From a bacterium (GTDB lineage: Bacteria; UBP6; UBA1177), in assembly GCA_017538365.1 (NCBI GenBank), contig JAFYIZ010000017.1, forward strand, positions 1 to 58,887: a stretch of DNA of 58,887 nt, read 5' to 3'. Positions 18,848 to 25,765 of the stretch are shown piece by piece (within the stretch, counting starts at the first letter, position 1; each line of letters starts with the position of its first letter). Position numbers and translations under genes: made by a program. The notes under the pieces are model-generated. The model was not told where the DNA came from. It ran no database searches and was given only the letters and a program-made list of their open reading frames with translations.

Positions 18848-20383
18848 CTACAGCGGAATGTTGCCGTGTTTCTTAGCCGGAAGGTCGTCATTCTTCGTGA
18901 TGAGCATCTCGAGAGCTTTGATAAGTCTCGGTCTCGTCGTCTTCGGCTCGAAAATGTCGTCGATGTATCCGTGCTGAGCTGCGATGTAGGGATTTGCAAC
19001 GTTTTCGTTGTAAAGCTCTTCCTGCTCTGCAAGGAATTTCGCTTTGTCTTCAGCTGCTTCGAGTTCTTTTCTCATGATGATCTCGACTGCGCCTTTAGCA
19101 CCCATGACTGCGATCTGAGCGGTCGGCCATGCGTAGTTCATATCGCATCTGAGGTTTTTCGAAGCCATAGCGAGGTAAGCACCGCCCGTCGATTTTCTGG
19201 TAACGACCGTGATCTTCGGAACTGTCGCTTCGCTGTATGCGAAAAGCATCTTCGCGCCGTGTCTGATGACGCCGCCGTATTCTTGTCCCGTGCCCGGAAG
19301 GAATCCCGGAGTGTCGACGAAAGTGATTATCGGAACGTTGAAAGCATCGCAGAAACGAACGAATCTTGCAGCTTTGTCGGAAGCGTTGATGTCAAGGCAG
19401 CCTGCAAGGACGTTGGGCTGGTTGCCGACGATGCCGACCGTTCTTCCGTTGAGTCTTGCAAAACCGACGATCATGTTGGTAGCGTACTGCGGCATAACTT
19501 CAAAGAATTCGCTGTTGTCGACTACCATCGCGATGACCTGTTTCATATCGTAACCCTTGTTCGGGTTTTCGGGGATGATCTGGTTAAGTGCTTCTTCCAT
19601 TCTGTCGAAAGGATCGGTGGGTTCAACCATCGGAGGCTCTTCCGCATTGTTGGAAGGAAGGTATGAGAGAAGCTGTCTGATAGCAGCGATGCTCTCTTCT
19701 TCGGTAGCGTGCGAGAAGTGAGCAACACCCGATTTCGTCATGTGGACAGCCGCGCCGCCAAGGTCTTCGACTGAAACGTCTTCGTGAGTAACAGTCTTAA
19801 CGACTTTCGGACCGGTAAGGAACATGTAGGAATTCGTATCGGTCATGAAAACGAAGTCGGTAAGAGCCGGAGAGTAAACTGCGCCGCCTGCGCACGGACC
19901 GTAAACAGCGGAGATCTGCGGGATAACGCCGCTTGCAAGGGTATTTCTCTTGAAGATCTCGCCGTATCCGTCAAGGGCATGGACGCCTTCGGGAATGTTC
20001 GCGCCGCCGGAATCGTTAAGGCCGACTACCGGAGCTCCGACTTTCATAGCGAGGTCGAGAACTTTGCATATCTTTTCGCCGACGATCTTTCCGAGCGAGC
20101 CGCCAGCGACCGTGAAATCCTGAGCGAAAACAAAAACTTTTCTGCCGTCGATCGTGCCATAGCCTGTAACTACGCCGTCACCGATCGCAGCGTTTGCGCC
20201 GTTTGCACAGCGGAGAGCGTCGATTTCCTCAAAGCTGCCGCCGTCAAGAAGTTTCGCGATTCTTTCACGCGCCGTGAGCTTCCCTTTTGCGTGCTGAGCT
20301 TCGATCCTTTTTTCGCCGCCGCCGAGCTTTCCTTTCTCTTTCTTGGCTCTGAGAGCAGCTAATTTTTCTTCGATTGTTGTCAT
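18848..20383 (-). CDS. mmdA: Methylmalonyl-CoA decarboxylase carboxyltransferase (alpha) subunit
   Basis: A 511-residue acyl-CoA carboxyltransferase with two crotonase-like halves. It has the family start ([13 protein letters not shown]), the acyl-CoA site region [11 protein letters not shown] and [11 protein letters not shown], and the second-half [15 protein letters not shown]. Transfers the carboxyl group of methylmalonyl-CoA to biotin. The same fold serves propionyl-CoA carboxylase, but there is no biotin carboxylase gene and there are gamma and beta subunit genes, which points to decarboxylation with Na+ export. Confidence 0.95.
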   Translation of the reverse strand: MTTIEEKLAALRAKKEKGKLGGGEKRIEAQHAKGKLTARERIAKLLDGGSFEEIDALRCANGANAAIGDGVVTGYGTIDGRKVFVFAQDFTVAGGSLGKIVGEKICKVLDLAMKVGAPVVGLNDSGGANIPEGVHALDGYGEIFKRNTLASGVIPQISAVYGPCAGGAVYSPALTDFVFMTDTNSYMFLTGPKVVKTVTHEDVSVEDLGGAAVHMTKSGVAHFSHATEEESIAAIRQLLSYLPSNNAEEPPMVEPTDPFDRMEEALNQIIPENPNKGYDMKQVIAMVVDNSEFFEVMPQYATNMIVGFARLNGRTVGIVGNQPNVLAGCLDINASDKAARFVRFCDAFNVPIITFVDTPGFLPGTGQEYGGVIRHGAKMLFAYSEATVPKITVVTRKSTGGAYLAMASKNLRCDMNYAWPTAQIAVMGAKGAVEIIMRKELEAAEDKAKFLAEQEELYNENVANPYIAAQHGYIDDIFEPKTTRPRLIKALEMLITKNDDLPAKKHGNIPL

Positions 20384-20413
20384 TCTTTCCTCCTAAAAAT
20401 CACAATCTATGAA

Positions 20414-20818
20414 CTAATGATGAGTCTCTTCGGTGAGTTCCAAAAGGACTTTCGTCTCCTTCGGGTGAACGAAAGCTATCTTGGTGTGATGTGCGCCGCC
20501 GCGCGGAACTTCGTCGATCATTCTGAGGCCTTTCTCCTTGATCATAGCGATGTCTGCTTCCGCATTTTCGCTGCTGACTGCAAGGTGATGGAGACCTTCG
20601 CCCTTCTTTTCGATGAATTTCGCGATGGGGCTTTCGGGAGATGTCGGCTCAAGAAGCTCGATCCTGCTCTCTCCGATGTTGAAAAAAGCGACTTTTACTT
20701 TCTGGTCTTCTACGATCTCCTCGCCTGCATACTCAAGGCCGAGAACATCGCGGTAAAGGTTTACGAACGCGTCAATGCTGTTGACGGCGATACCGATGTG
20801 ATTGATTTTTCTGCTCAT
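20414..20818 (-). CDS. mce: Methylmalonyl-CoA epimerase
   Basis: A 134-residue VOC-fold protein. It interconverts (R)- and (S)-methylmalonyl-CoA, supplying the isomer used by the decarboxylase. Metal-binding residues fit the family: His in INHIGIAV, His in GLHHLAVS and the C-terminal Glu in VLLELTEE. First gene of the operon, 30 bp before mmdA. The order epimerase-mmdA-mmdD-mmdC-mmdB covers the last steps from methylmalonyl-CoA to propionyl-CoA. Confidence 0.95.
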   Translation of the reverse strand: MSRKINHIGIAVNSIDAFVNLYRDVLGLEYAGEEIVEDQKVKVAFFNIGESRIELLEPTSPESPIAKFIEKKGEGLHHLAVSSENAEADIAMIKEKGLRMIDEVPRGGAHHTKIAFVHPKETKVLLELTEETHH

Positions 20819-20867
20819 AACTTTCTCCTATAAGAAAATTCGTTTCCTAAAAAACCTAAACGCGCGG

Positions 20868-20895
20868 AAAATACCTATAATTTTTTAAATTGCAA
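20868..20895 (-). promoter_or_regulatory. Candidate promoter of the methylmalonyl-CoA decarboxylase operon
   Basis: On the minus strand TTGCAA (20890-20895), 16 bp, TATTTT (20868-20873). TTGCAA is self-complementary and is also the -35 box of the divergent ankyrin gene promoter. The -10 box is weak, so the call is tentative. Confidence 0.4.
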
Positions 20896-20917
20896 GGTTA
20901 TAGAAAATTTCTACAAT
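20890..20917 (+). promoter_or_regulatory. Candidate promoter of the ankyrin-fabZ gene group
   Basis: TTGCAA (20890-20895), 16 bp, TACAAT (20912-20917). The leader to the GTG at 20991 would be about 65 nt. Confidence 0.55.
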
Positions 20918-20990
20918 AAATTTGCCTGAATTTCCGTTTTTTATATACTCGCCCCGTTTCTGTTTTTGACTGTCTCTGCGGGGTCATGCT

Positions 20991-22097
20991 GTGAAGAAAG
21001 TTTTTTTGATTTTTTTCCTTCTTTTTTCCGTTTCGGCTCTTTTTGCCGACCAACAGGCCAACAACAAGCTGTTTTTTGCAGTTCAGGCGATGAATGTCGA
21101 AAAGGCGCGCAACGCCGTAAAAGCAGGCGCCGACGTGAACGGAGTCGATGAAGACGGCTGGCCTTACTTTATTACAGCGGTAAGCGGCGGAAACATCTAC
21201 ATGATCGACGTTTTTATCCGCAAAGGTGTGAAAATCGACATATCGGGTCCTGACGGAAAAACGGCGCTCATGCACGCGATTTCGGCAAAAAACAAAAAAG
21301 TTGTGAATTTTCTGCTTAAATCAAGAGCTTCTCTGAAAACAAAGGACAAAACAGGCAAAAACATCCTGATGTACGCTGCTGAAGCCGGCGATCTTGAACT
21401 TGTGAACAAAGCTCTCAAAGCGAAAGTAAACCCGCTTGATGCCGACAGCAAGGGAATGAACGCCCTCAACTATGCGATGGCTGGCAGAAACAAGCAGATA
21501 ATCAAAATGCTGGGGCAATACGAAACTCAGCCGCACGACTTCATAATCGCTGTCGAAACGGGAAATGTCGCAAAAGCCCGCGCTCTGCTTGGCAAAGGAA
21601 TCGACCCGAACCTCAAGAACGAATCAGGCGAACCTCCCCTTTTCGTGGCGATAAGAAACAACGACAAGGCGATGCTCAAACTTCTTCTTGAAAAAAATGC
21701 AGACGTCAACTTCAAAAACAGCAAAGGCTACACGATTCTGATGTACTGCCTCGCTTCGAATAAGATAAAACTGGCTGAAGAACTCCTTAAAAACGGCGCT
21801 TTGGGCGATTTCAACTTCAAATACGCGAAAGGCAGAACCGCTCTGATGATAGCGATTTTAATGAAAGACAGGCGTTTCATCCGCTCGATAGCCAAATTCC
21901 GTCAGGATTTCAACATCACCGATGACGCCGGGAAAACCGCTCTCATCTATGCTGTGCAGATGGGGCTTGGTGATGTCGTCAAAGACCTTCTCGAAAAAGG
22001 AGCCGACAGAAATATCGCCGGAAAAGACGGAAAAACCGCTCTCGACATTGCGGAAGAAAAAGATTTAGCCTACATAACGATGCTGCTCAAAAAATAA
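20991..22097 (+). CDS. Exported ankyrin-repeat protein
   Basis: A 368-residue protein starting at GTG with GCGGGG 7 bp upstream. A Sec signal (KKVFLIFFLLFSVSALFA) precedes about ten ankyrin repeats, recognised from repeated DxDGKTALxxA and LLxxGAD patterns (for example GADVNGVDEDG, GADRNIAGKDGKTALDIA). Periplasmic ankyrin proteins often bind or protect partner proteins, but the partner here is unknown. Its stop overlaps the fabZ start as TAATG, so the two are translationally coupled. Confidence 0.9.
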   Translation: MKKVFLIFFLLFSVSALFADQQANNKLFFAVQAMNVEKARNAVKAGADVNGVDEDGWPYFITAVSGGNIYMIDVFIRKGVKIDISGPDGKTALMHAISAKNKKVVNFLLKSRASLKTKDKTGKNILMYAAEAGDLELVNKALKAKVNPLDADSKGMNALNYAMAGRNKQIIKMLGQYETQPHDFIIAVETGNVAKARALLGKGIDPNLKNESGEPPLFVAIRNNDKAMLKLLLEKNADVNFKNSKGYTILMYCLASNKIKLAEELLKNGALGDFNFKYAKGRTALMIAILMKDRRFIRSIAKFRQDFNITDDAGKTALIYAVQMGLGDVVKDLLEKGADRNIAGKDGKTALDIAEEKDLAYITMLLKK

Positions 22098-22519
22098 TGC
22101 TGAATAAAGAAGAAATCACAAAAATAATCCCGCACAGAGATCCTTTTTTAATGATTGACGGCGCCGAAATAGTTGAGCCAGAAAAATCGGCGAAAGGCTT
22201 TAAAACGCTTACAGGAAACGAAGATTTTTTCCGCGGGCACTTCCCCTGCGAACCCGTCATGCCTGGCGTTCTCATCATTGAATCAATGGCACAGCTCGGA
22301 GCCGTGCTGATTCTGAGCATCGAAAAATATAAAGGTAAAAAAGTATATTTCACATCCATCGACAACGCGAAATTCCGCAGAAAAGTCGTTCCGGGCGACA
22401 CAATAGAACTTTCTGTCGAACTCATTTCGTTCAGACACAATATCGGCAAAGGCTCTGCGCGCGCAGAAATAAACGGCGAAACGGTCTGCTCGGCTGAACT
22501 CGGCTTTGTGATAGCTTAA
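22097..22519 (+). CDS. fabZ: 3-hydroxyacyl-[acyl-carrier-protein] dehydratase FabZ
   Basis: A 140-residue hot-dog-fold dehydratase. The catalytic His48 in GHFPCEPVMPG and Glu62 in IIESMAQ have the canonical 14-residue spacing. It removes water from 3-hydroxyacyl-ACP in fatty acid elongation. The length is normal. Coupled to an ankyrin gene rather than to lpxA or lpxD, its usual neighbours in Gram-negative genomes. Confidence 0.94.
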   Translation: MLNKEEITKIIPHRDPFLMIDGAEIVEPEKSAKGFKTLTGNEDFFRGHFPCEPVMPGVLIIESMAQLGAVLILSIEKYKGKKVYFTSIDNAKFRRKVVPGDTIELSVELISFRHNIGKGSARAEINGETVCSAELGFVIA

Positions 22520-22545
22520 GCCCGAAACACTTCTCGCTTTTTTGG

Positions 22546-22572
22546 AAAATCCGGCTACAATAAGCGGATTTT
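22546..22572. promoter_or_regulatory. Inverted repeat around the -10 box of the ROK kinase gene
   Basis: Perfect 8-bp arms AAAATCCG (22546-22553) and CGGATTTT (22565-22572) with TACAAT (22556-22561) in the 11-nt loop. The placement suits an operator over a promoter. The same stem followed by a T-rich stretch could instead be a weak terminator for fabZ. No clear -35 box is seen. Confidence 0.45.
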
Positions 22573-22588
22573 GATTTTTGGAGCAGTC

Positions 22589-23470
22589 ATGAAAAACGAA
22601 AACAAAAAAGGTTTTTACGCAGGAATCGATCTCGGCGGCACGAAAATCCTGACCGTCATCGAAGACGCTGAAAGAAATGTTTTAGCTAAAACGAAAATCC
22701 CGACAGAGGCAACCCGCGGAGTCGGCGTTGTCATGGATAACATCGTTAAATCATTGGAAATATCATGCAAAGACATCAACATCATGCCGGATGATCTTTC
22801 TGGAATCGGAATCGGTGTTCCGGGACCTGTAAACCACGAAAAAGGACTTGTTTACGAGTGTCCGAACCTTGCCGGCTGGAAAAATATCGAAGTGAGAAAG
22901 CTGCTCAACGAACGCTGGAATGTTCCGGTAAAAGTTGAAAATGACGCAAGAGTCGCAGGGCTTGCCGAAACAAGGCTCGGTGCGGCAAAAGGGTTTGAAC
23001 ACGTTTTTTACATCACGGTAAGCACAGGCATTGGAGCTGCGATAATCACAAACGGAAAAATCTATCACGGTTCCGACGGCGCTGCGGGTGAATTCGGCAG
23101 AATGAGACTTCTTGACGGTTCTATTTTTGAAACCGGTTTCGCAGGTCCCGCAATCGAGAGACTTTTCGGGATTCCTACACCACAGCTTACTGAACTTGTT
23201 AAAAAAAATGATCCCGGCGCAAAAAAGGCGGTTGAGTATATGACTGACGGAATCGGAACGTTTCTGGCAAACGTCACGACGCTTCTCAACCCGCAGATAA
23301 TAGTCATCGGCGGCGGAGTTTCGCAGTTGGGCGAACTCATTTTGGAACCGATACGGAAAAAAGTCGCCTCTTCGGCATTTTCGATTGCTGCAAAAAACGT
23401 AAAAATAGTTCGTGCCGCCCTTCACACCGATTCTGGTGCTGTCGGCGCAGTCGAGCTCCTTTTTGACTAA
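22589..23470 (+). CDS. ROK family sugar kinase (glucokinase-like)
   Basis: A 293-residue ROK kinase. The phosphate-binding GIDLGGTKI is at residues 12-20 and the catalytic Asp120 lies in VENDARVAG. A C-terminal nucleotide-binding VIGGGVSQLGE is present. The zinc-binding Cys cluster of many ROK members is missing: the region after GAAGEFG has no CxCG. Probably phosphorylates glucose or another hexose. The ATG at 22589 follows GGAG, so the earlier TTG at 22571 is not used. Confidence 0.9.
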   Translation: MKNENKKGFYAGIDLGGTKILTVIEDAERNVLAKTKIPTEATRGVGVVMDNIVKSLEISCKDINIMPDDLSGIGIGVPGPVNHEKGLVYECPNLAGWKNIEVRKLLNERWNVPVKVENDARVAGLAETRLGAAKGFEHVFYITVSTGIGAAIITNGKIYHGSDGAAGEFGRMRLLDGSIFETGFAGPAIERLFGIPTPQLTELVKKNDPGAKKAVEYMTDGIGTFLANVTTLLNPQIIVIGGGVSQLGELILEPIRKKVASSAFSIAAKNVKIVRAALHTDSGAVGAVELLFD

Positions 23471-23484
23471 TTTCGGGAGGGAAC

Positions 23485-24678
23485 ATGTATCGATTTATCA
23501 GTTTTCTCGGAATCGCAGTTTTCATTTTCATTGCGTGGCTCATAAGCGAAAACAGAAAAAAAGTGGACTTCAAACTTGTCGTTTACGGCCTGCTGGTACA
23601 GTTCGTCTTCGCGTTTTTCGTCCTCAAGACCTCGCCCGGCAAAGCCATTTTCGACTTTATGAACAAATGTTTCACGAAAATCACGAGTTTCACGACAGCA
23701 GGCTCGGAATTTGTCTTCGGAGGACTCCTCGACAAGTTTTCGTTCGCCCTTTCTGTTCTTCCGACGATCATATTTTTCTCGTCGTTTTTCGCAGTTCTCT
23801 ACTACTTCGGAATTCTGCAGTTTTTCGTCAGAATTTTCGCGTGGATTTTCGTAAAAATCCTTAAAACGAGCGGCGCAGAAAGCCTTTCGGCAGCTGCAAA
23901 CATCTTCATCGGTCAGACCGAAGCACCGCTCATAGTTAAGCCATACATCAAAAATATGACGAGAAGCGAGCTTATGTGCCTTATGACTGGCGGTCTGGCA
24001 ACAGTTGCAGGCGGAGTTTTGGCGGCTTATATACAAATGGGAATTGACGCGGGACACCTTATCGCGGCAAGCGTAATGAGCGCTCCTGCTGCAATAGTCA
24101 TGGCGAAAATCATGGTCCCTGAAACGGGAACGCCGCAGACAGTCTCGCAGAGCGGAATCAAGATAGAAGTCACCGATAAAAACGCACTTGACGCAGCGGC
24201 AAGAGGTGCAAGCGAAGGCATTTTCCTCGCAATCAACGTGGCGGCAATGCTTATCGCCTTCATCGCCTTCGTCGCAATGTTCAACTACTTTTTTTCCCTT
24301 ATAGGCACCTCGATTGAAGAAATTCTGGGCTGGATATTCAAGCCGATCGCCTTTCTTATGGGTGTTCCGTGGGAAGAAACATCGCAGGTCGGCACTCTGC
24401 TCGGACAGAAAACAGTCCTCAACGAGTTCATCGCCTACGATTCTCTTGCAAAAATGAACGCCGACGCCGCAACAATGCTTTCAGAAAGAAGCACGATAAT
24501 TTCAATCTACGCGCTCTGCGGATTTTCCAACTTCGGCTCGATCGCGATACTTTTGGGCGGAATCGGCGCAATGATCCCCGAAAGAAGAAGCGAGATCGCA
24601 TCTCTCGGTATAAAAGCTCTTATCGCCGGCACATTCGCGTGCCTACTCACCGCCAATATCGCGGGAATATTGATATAA
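23485..24678 (+). CDS. Concentrative nucleoside transporter (CNT/NupC family)
   Basis: A 397-residue inner membrane protein with about ten hydrophobic segments. The family signature GQTEAPLIVKPYI lies near residue 152, followed by MTxxELxxxMTGG and later the CALCGFSNFGS-like segment. CNT carriers import nucleosides with H+ or Na+. It starts 15 bp after the ROK kinase gene with GGGAGG as binding site. Could feed the purine salvage side of the guaB pathway encoded nearby. Confidence 0.93.
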   Translation: MYRFISFLGIAVFIFIAWLISENRKKVDFKLVVYGLLVQFVFAFFVLKTSPGKAIFDFMNKCFTKITSFTTAGSEFVFGGLLDKFSFALSVLPTIIFFSSFFAVLYYFGILQFFVRIFAWIFVKILKTSGAESLSAAANIFIGQTEAPLIVKPYIKNMTRSELMCLMTGGLATVAGGVLAAYIQMGIDAGHLIAASVMSAPAAIVMAKIMVPETGTPQTVSQSGIKIEVTDKNALDAAARGASEGIFLAINVAAMLIAFIAFVAMFNYFFSLIGTSIEEILGWIFKPIAFLMGVPWEETSQVGTLLGQKTVLNEFIAYDSLAKMNADAATMLSERSTIISIYALCGFSNFGSIAILLGGIGAMIPERRSEIASLGIKALIAGTFACLLTANIAGILI

Positions 24679-24683
24679 CCAGA

Positions 24684-24801
24684 CCTCACCTCTTTTATTC
24701 CCCTCTACAATGTGGCAAGGGGAAAACGACCGTCATTCTGAGCGTAGCGAAGAATCTCAGAGATGTTTCGCTAAAGCTCAACATGACGAGGGCGTGTGCT
24801 G
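24684..24801 (+). repeat. Mosaic intergenic repeat, longest copy
   Basis: Left module CCTCACCTCTTTTATTC (24684-24700), identical to 12383-12399, then an imperfect CCCCT/AGGGG hairpin resembling the 10714 copy, then a 58-nt palindrome, then the right module GCGTGTGCTG (24792-24801). The inner parts differ between copies while the ends recur, hence mosaic. Confidence 0.7.
24731..24788. repeat. 58-nt palindromic (REP-like) hairpin
   Basis: Outer arms CGTCATTCTGAGC and GCTCAACATGACG pair at 11 of 13 positions; inner arms TAGCGAA and TTTCGCTA extend the stem. GTCATTCTGAGCG-type palindromes are widespread intergenic elements in unrelated bacteria. A folded RNA hairpin would protect or end the nucleoside transporter transcript. 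Confidence 0.75.
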
Positions 24802-24808
24802 TCGGAAC

Positions 24809-24825
24809 GCGGGCGGCTCGCCCGC
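24809..24825. repeat. GC-rich hairpin
   Basis: Perfect 6-bp arms GCGGGC / GCCCGC with a 5-nt loop, followed by five A. No T run follows, so it is not a clear intrinsic terminator on the plus strand. Confidence 0.6.
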
Positions 24826-24831
24826 AAAAAC

Positions 24832-24859
24832 TTGCCTTTAACGCACCTTTCCATAAAAT
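24832..24859 (+). promoter_or_regulatory. Candidate promoter of the DUF1566 lipoprotein gene
   Basis: TTGCCT (24832-24837), 16 bp, TAAAAT (24854-24859). TTGCCTTTA in the same position relative to a mosaic repeat occurs at 12464. If used, the leader would be about 170 nt and contain the pentanucleotide tandem repeat. Confidence 0.4.
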
Positions 24860-24900
24860 TCCACGTTTTTTGTTGCTTTTGTTTTGAAGGCGCATTGATG

Positions 24901-24950
24901 ACAACACAACGCAACGCAACGCAACGCAACGCATCGCAACGCAACGCAAC
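24901..24950 (+). repeat. Pentanucleotide tandem repeat, ten units
   Basis: Ten consecutive 5-bp units: two ACAAC, four GCAAC, one GCATC, three GCAAC. It lies between the candidate promoter and the lipoprotein start at 25040, outside any supported gene. Such repeats change copy number by slipped-strand mispairing. Confidence 0.95.
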
Positions 24951-25039
24951 TAATTAAAAATCGTATAGCCGTTTTTCAAAAGTCAAGTATTTTCTTTAAT
25001 ATTTTTGTGCTTTTATCAACTTTTTTTAAGGAGAAAACA

Positions 25040-25702
25040 ATGAAAAAGTTTTTTGTTTCAATCGCAATTTTTGCAACGATGTTTTTGATGGTTTCATGCG
25101 GCGGTGACAGCAGCGGTGATGATTCCAACAGTGGAAAAACCGAAGAACCGTCAAATTCTGATCCGGACAACGGTGATTCAGGTGCAACCACAAATGATCC
25201 AGACACAAACGCCGACACTGAATCGGAACAAGAACCCGAAAACAACACCGTTGAATGCAAAGACGGTCTCTGTACCGATTCTGAAAGCAATTTTACCTGG
25301 TCTTCAATCTCAAAAGATGTAATCATGCAAGTCGAAGCTGTTTCATATTGCGACAATTTGTCGGAAGGCGGTTTTGACGACTGGCATCTGCCGAAAATTG
25401 AAGAATTACGTACACTTCTCAAAAATTGCGAAAAATCTACCACCACAGAGAGTTGTCTTTTGAAGGATTCCGAAGGTTCTTGTTCAAAAGAAGGTTTCAG
25501 CGTTGTTTATTGCAACTGCTCTTATAAAGATGACGGTTCTTACAGTAAACTCGGAGACAAAACTCAGACTTTGTGGTCTTCGACTCTTGTAACCGAAGAT
25601 CAGAATAAAGCTTGGGGCATACGCTTCAGTCAGGCTGCGATAGATTTCTTCACTAAAGAAGAGGCTAAATACAATGTCCGCTGCGTCAGAAACGCAAATT
25701 AG
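25040..25702 (+). CDS. DUF1566-domain lipoprotein
   Basis: A 220-residue lipoprotein. The ATG at 25040 follows AAGGAG and gives a signal ending MVS-C (Cys20). A Ser/Asp/Glu/Asn-rich linker (about residues 22-75) leads to a DUF1566/Lcl domain with FTWSS, DDWHLPKIEELRTLL and the closing NVRCVRN. Several Cys in the domain probably form disulfides. Related by domain to the proteins at 13316 and 15217. A repeat-rich leader upstream may vary its expression. Confidence 0.88.
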   Translation: MKKFFVSIAIFATMFLMVSCGGDSSGDDSNSGKTEEPSNSDPDNGDSGATTNDPDTNADTESEQEPENNTVECKDGLCTDSESNFTWSSISKDVIMQVEAVSYCDNLSEGGFDDWHLPKIEELRTLLKNCEKSTTTESCLLKDSEGSCSKEGFSVVYCNCSYKDDGSYSKLGDKTQTLWSSTLVTEDQNKAWGIRFSQAAIDFFTKEEAKYNVRCVRNAN

Positions 25703-25765
25703 CGCACGGTTTCACAAAATAAGGGTTTGATTTTTAAAAATATTTCCGACTCTGGAACGACTTAA

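Larger units (their letters stand above)
24679..25039. other. 361-bp intergenic region made of repeats and a promoter
   Basis: No gene is seen here on either strand. In order it holds a mosaic repeat (24684-24801) with a 58-nt palindrome, a GC-rich hairpin (24809-24825), a candidate promoter (24832-24859), a pentanucleotide tandem repeat (24901-24950) and the binding site AAGGAG of the following lipoprotein gene. Confidence 0.8.

Noticed and set aside
20986-20994. Mini reading frame ATG-CTG-TGA overlapping the ankyrin gene start
   Set aside because: Only two codons; spacing from GGGG suits the GTG start better. Probably chance.
22520-22572. Intrinsic terminator of fabZ
   Set aside because: The AAAATCCG/CGGATTTT stem has few GC pairs and encloses a -10 box; operator is the better reading, though a weak terminator is not excluded.
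24695-24949. 84-codon minus-strand frame starting in the pentanucleotide repeat
   Set aside because: Its N-terminus is just translated repeat and the rest covers the mosaic repeat; no binding site.
24901-24950. CRISPR-like array
   Set aside because: Units are 5 bp and contiguous, with no spacers and no cas genes; it is a simple tandem repeat.
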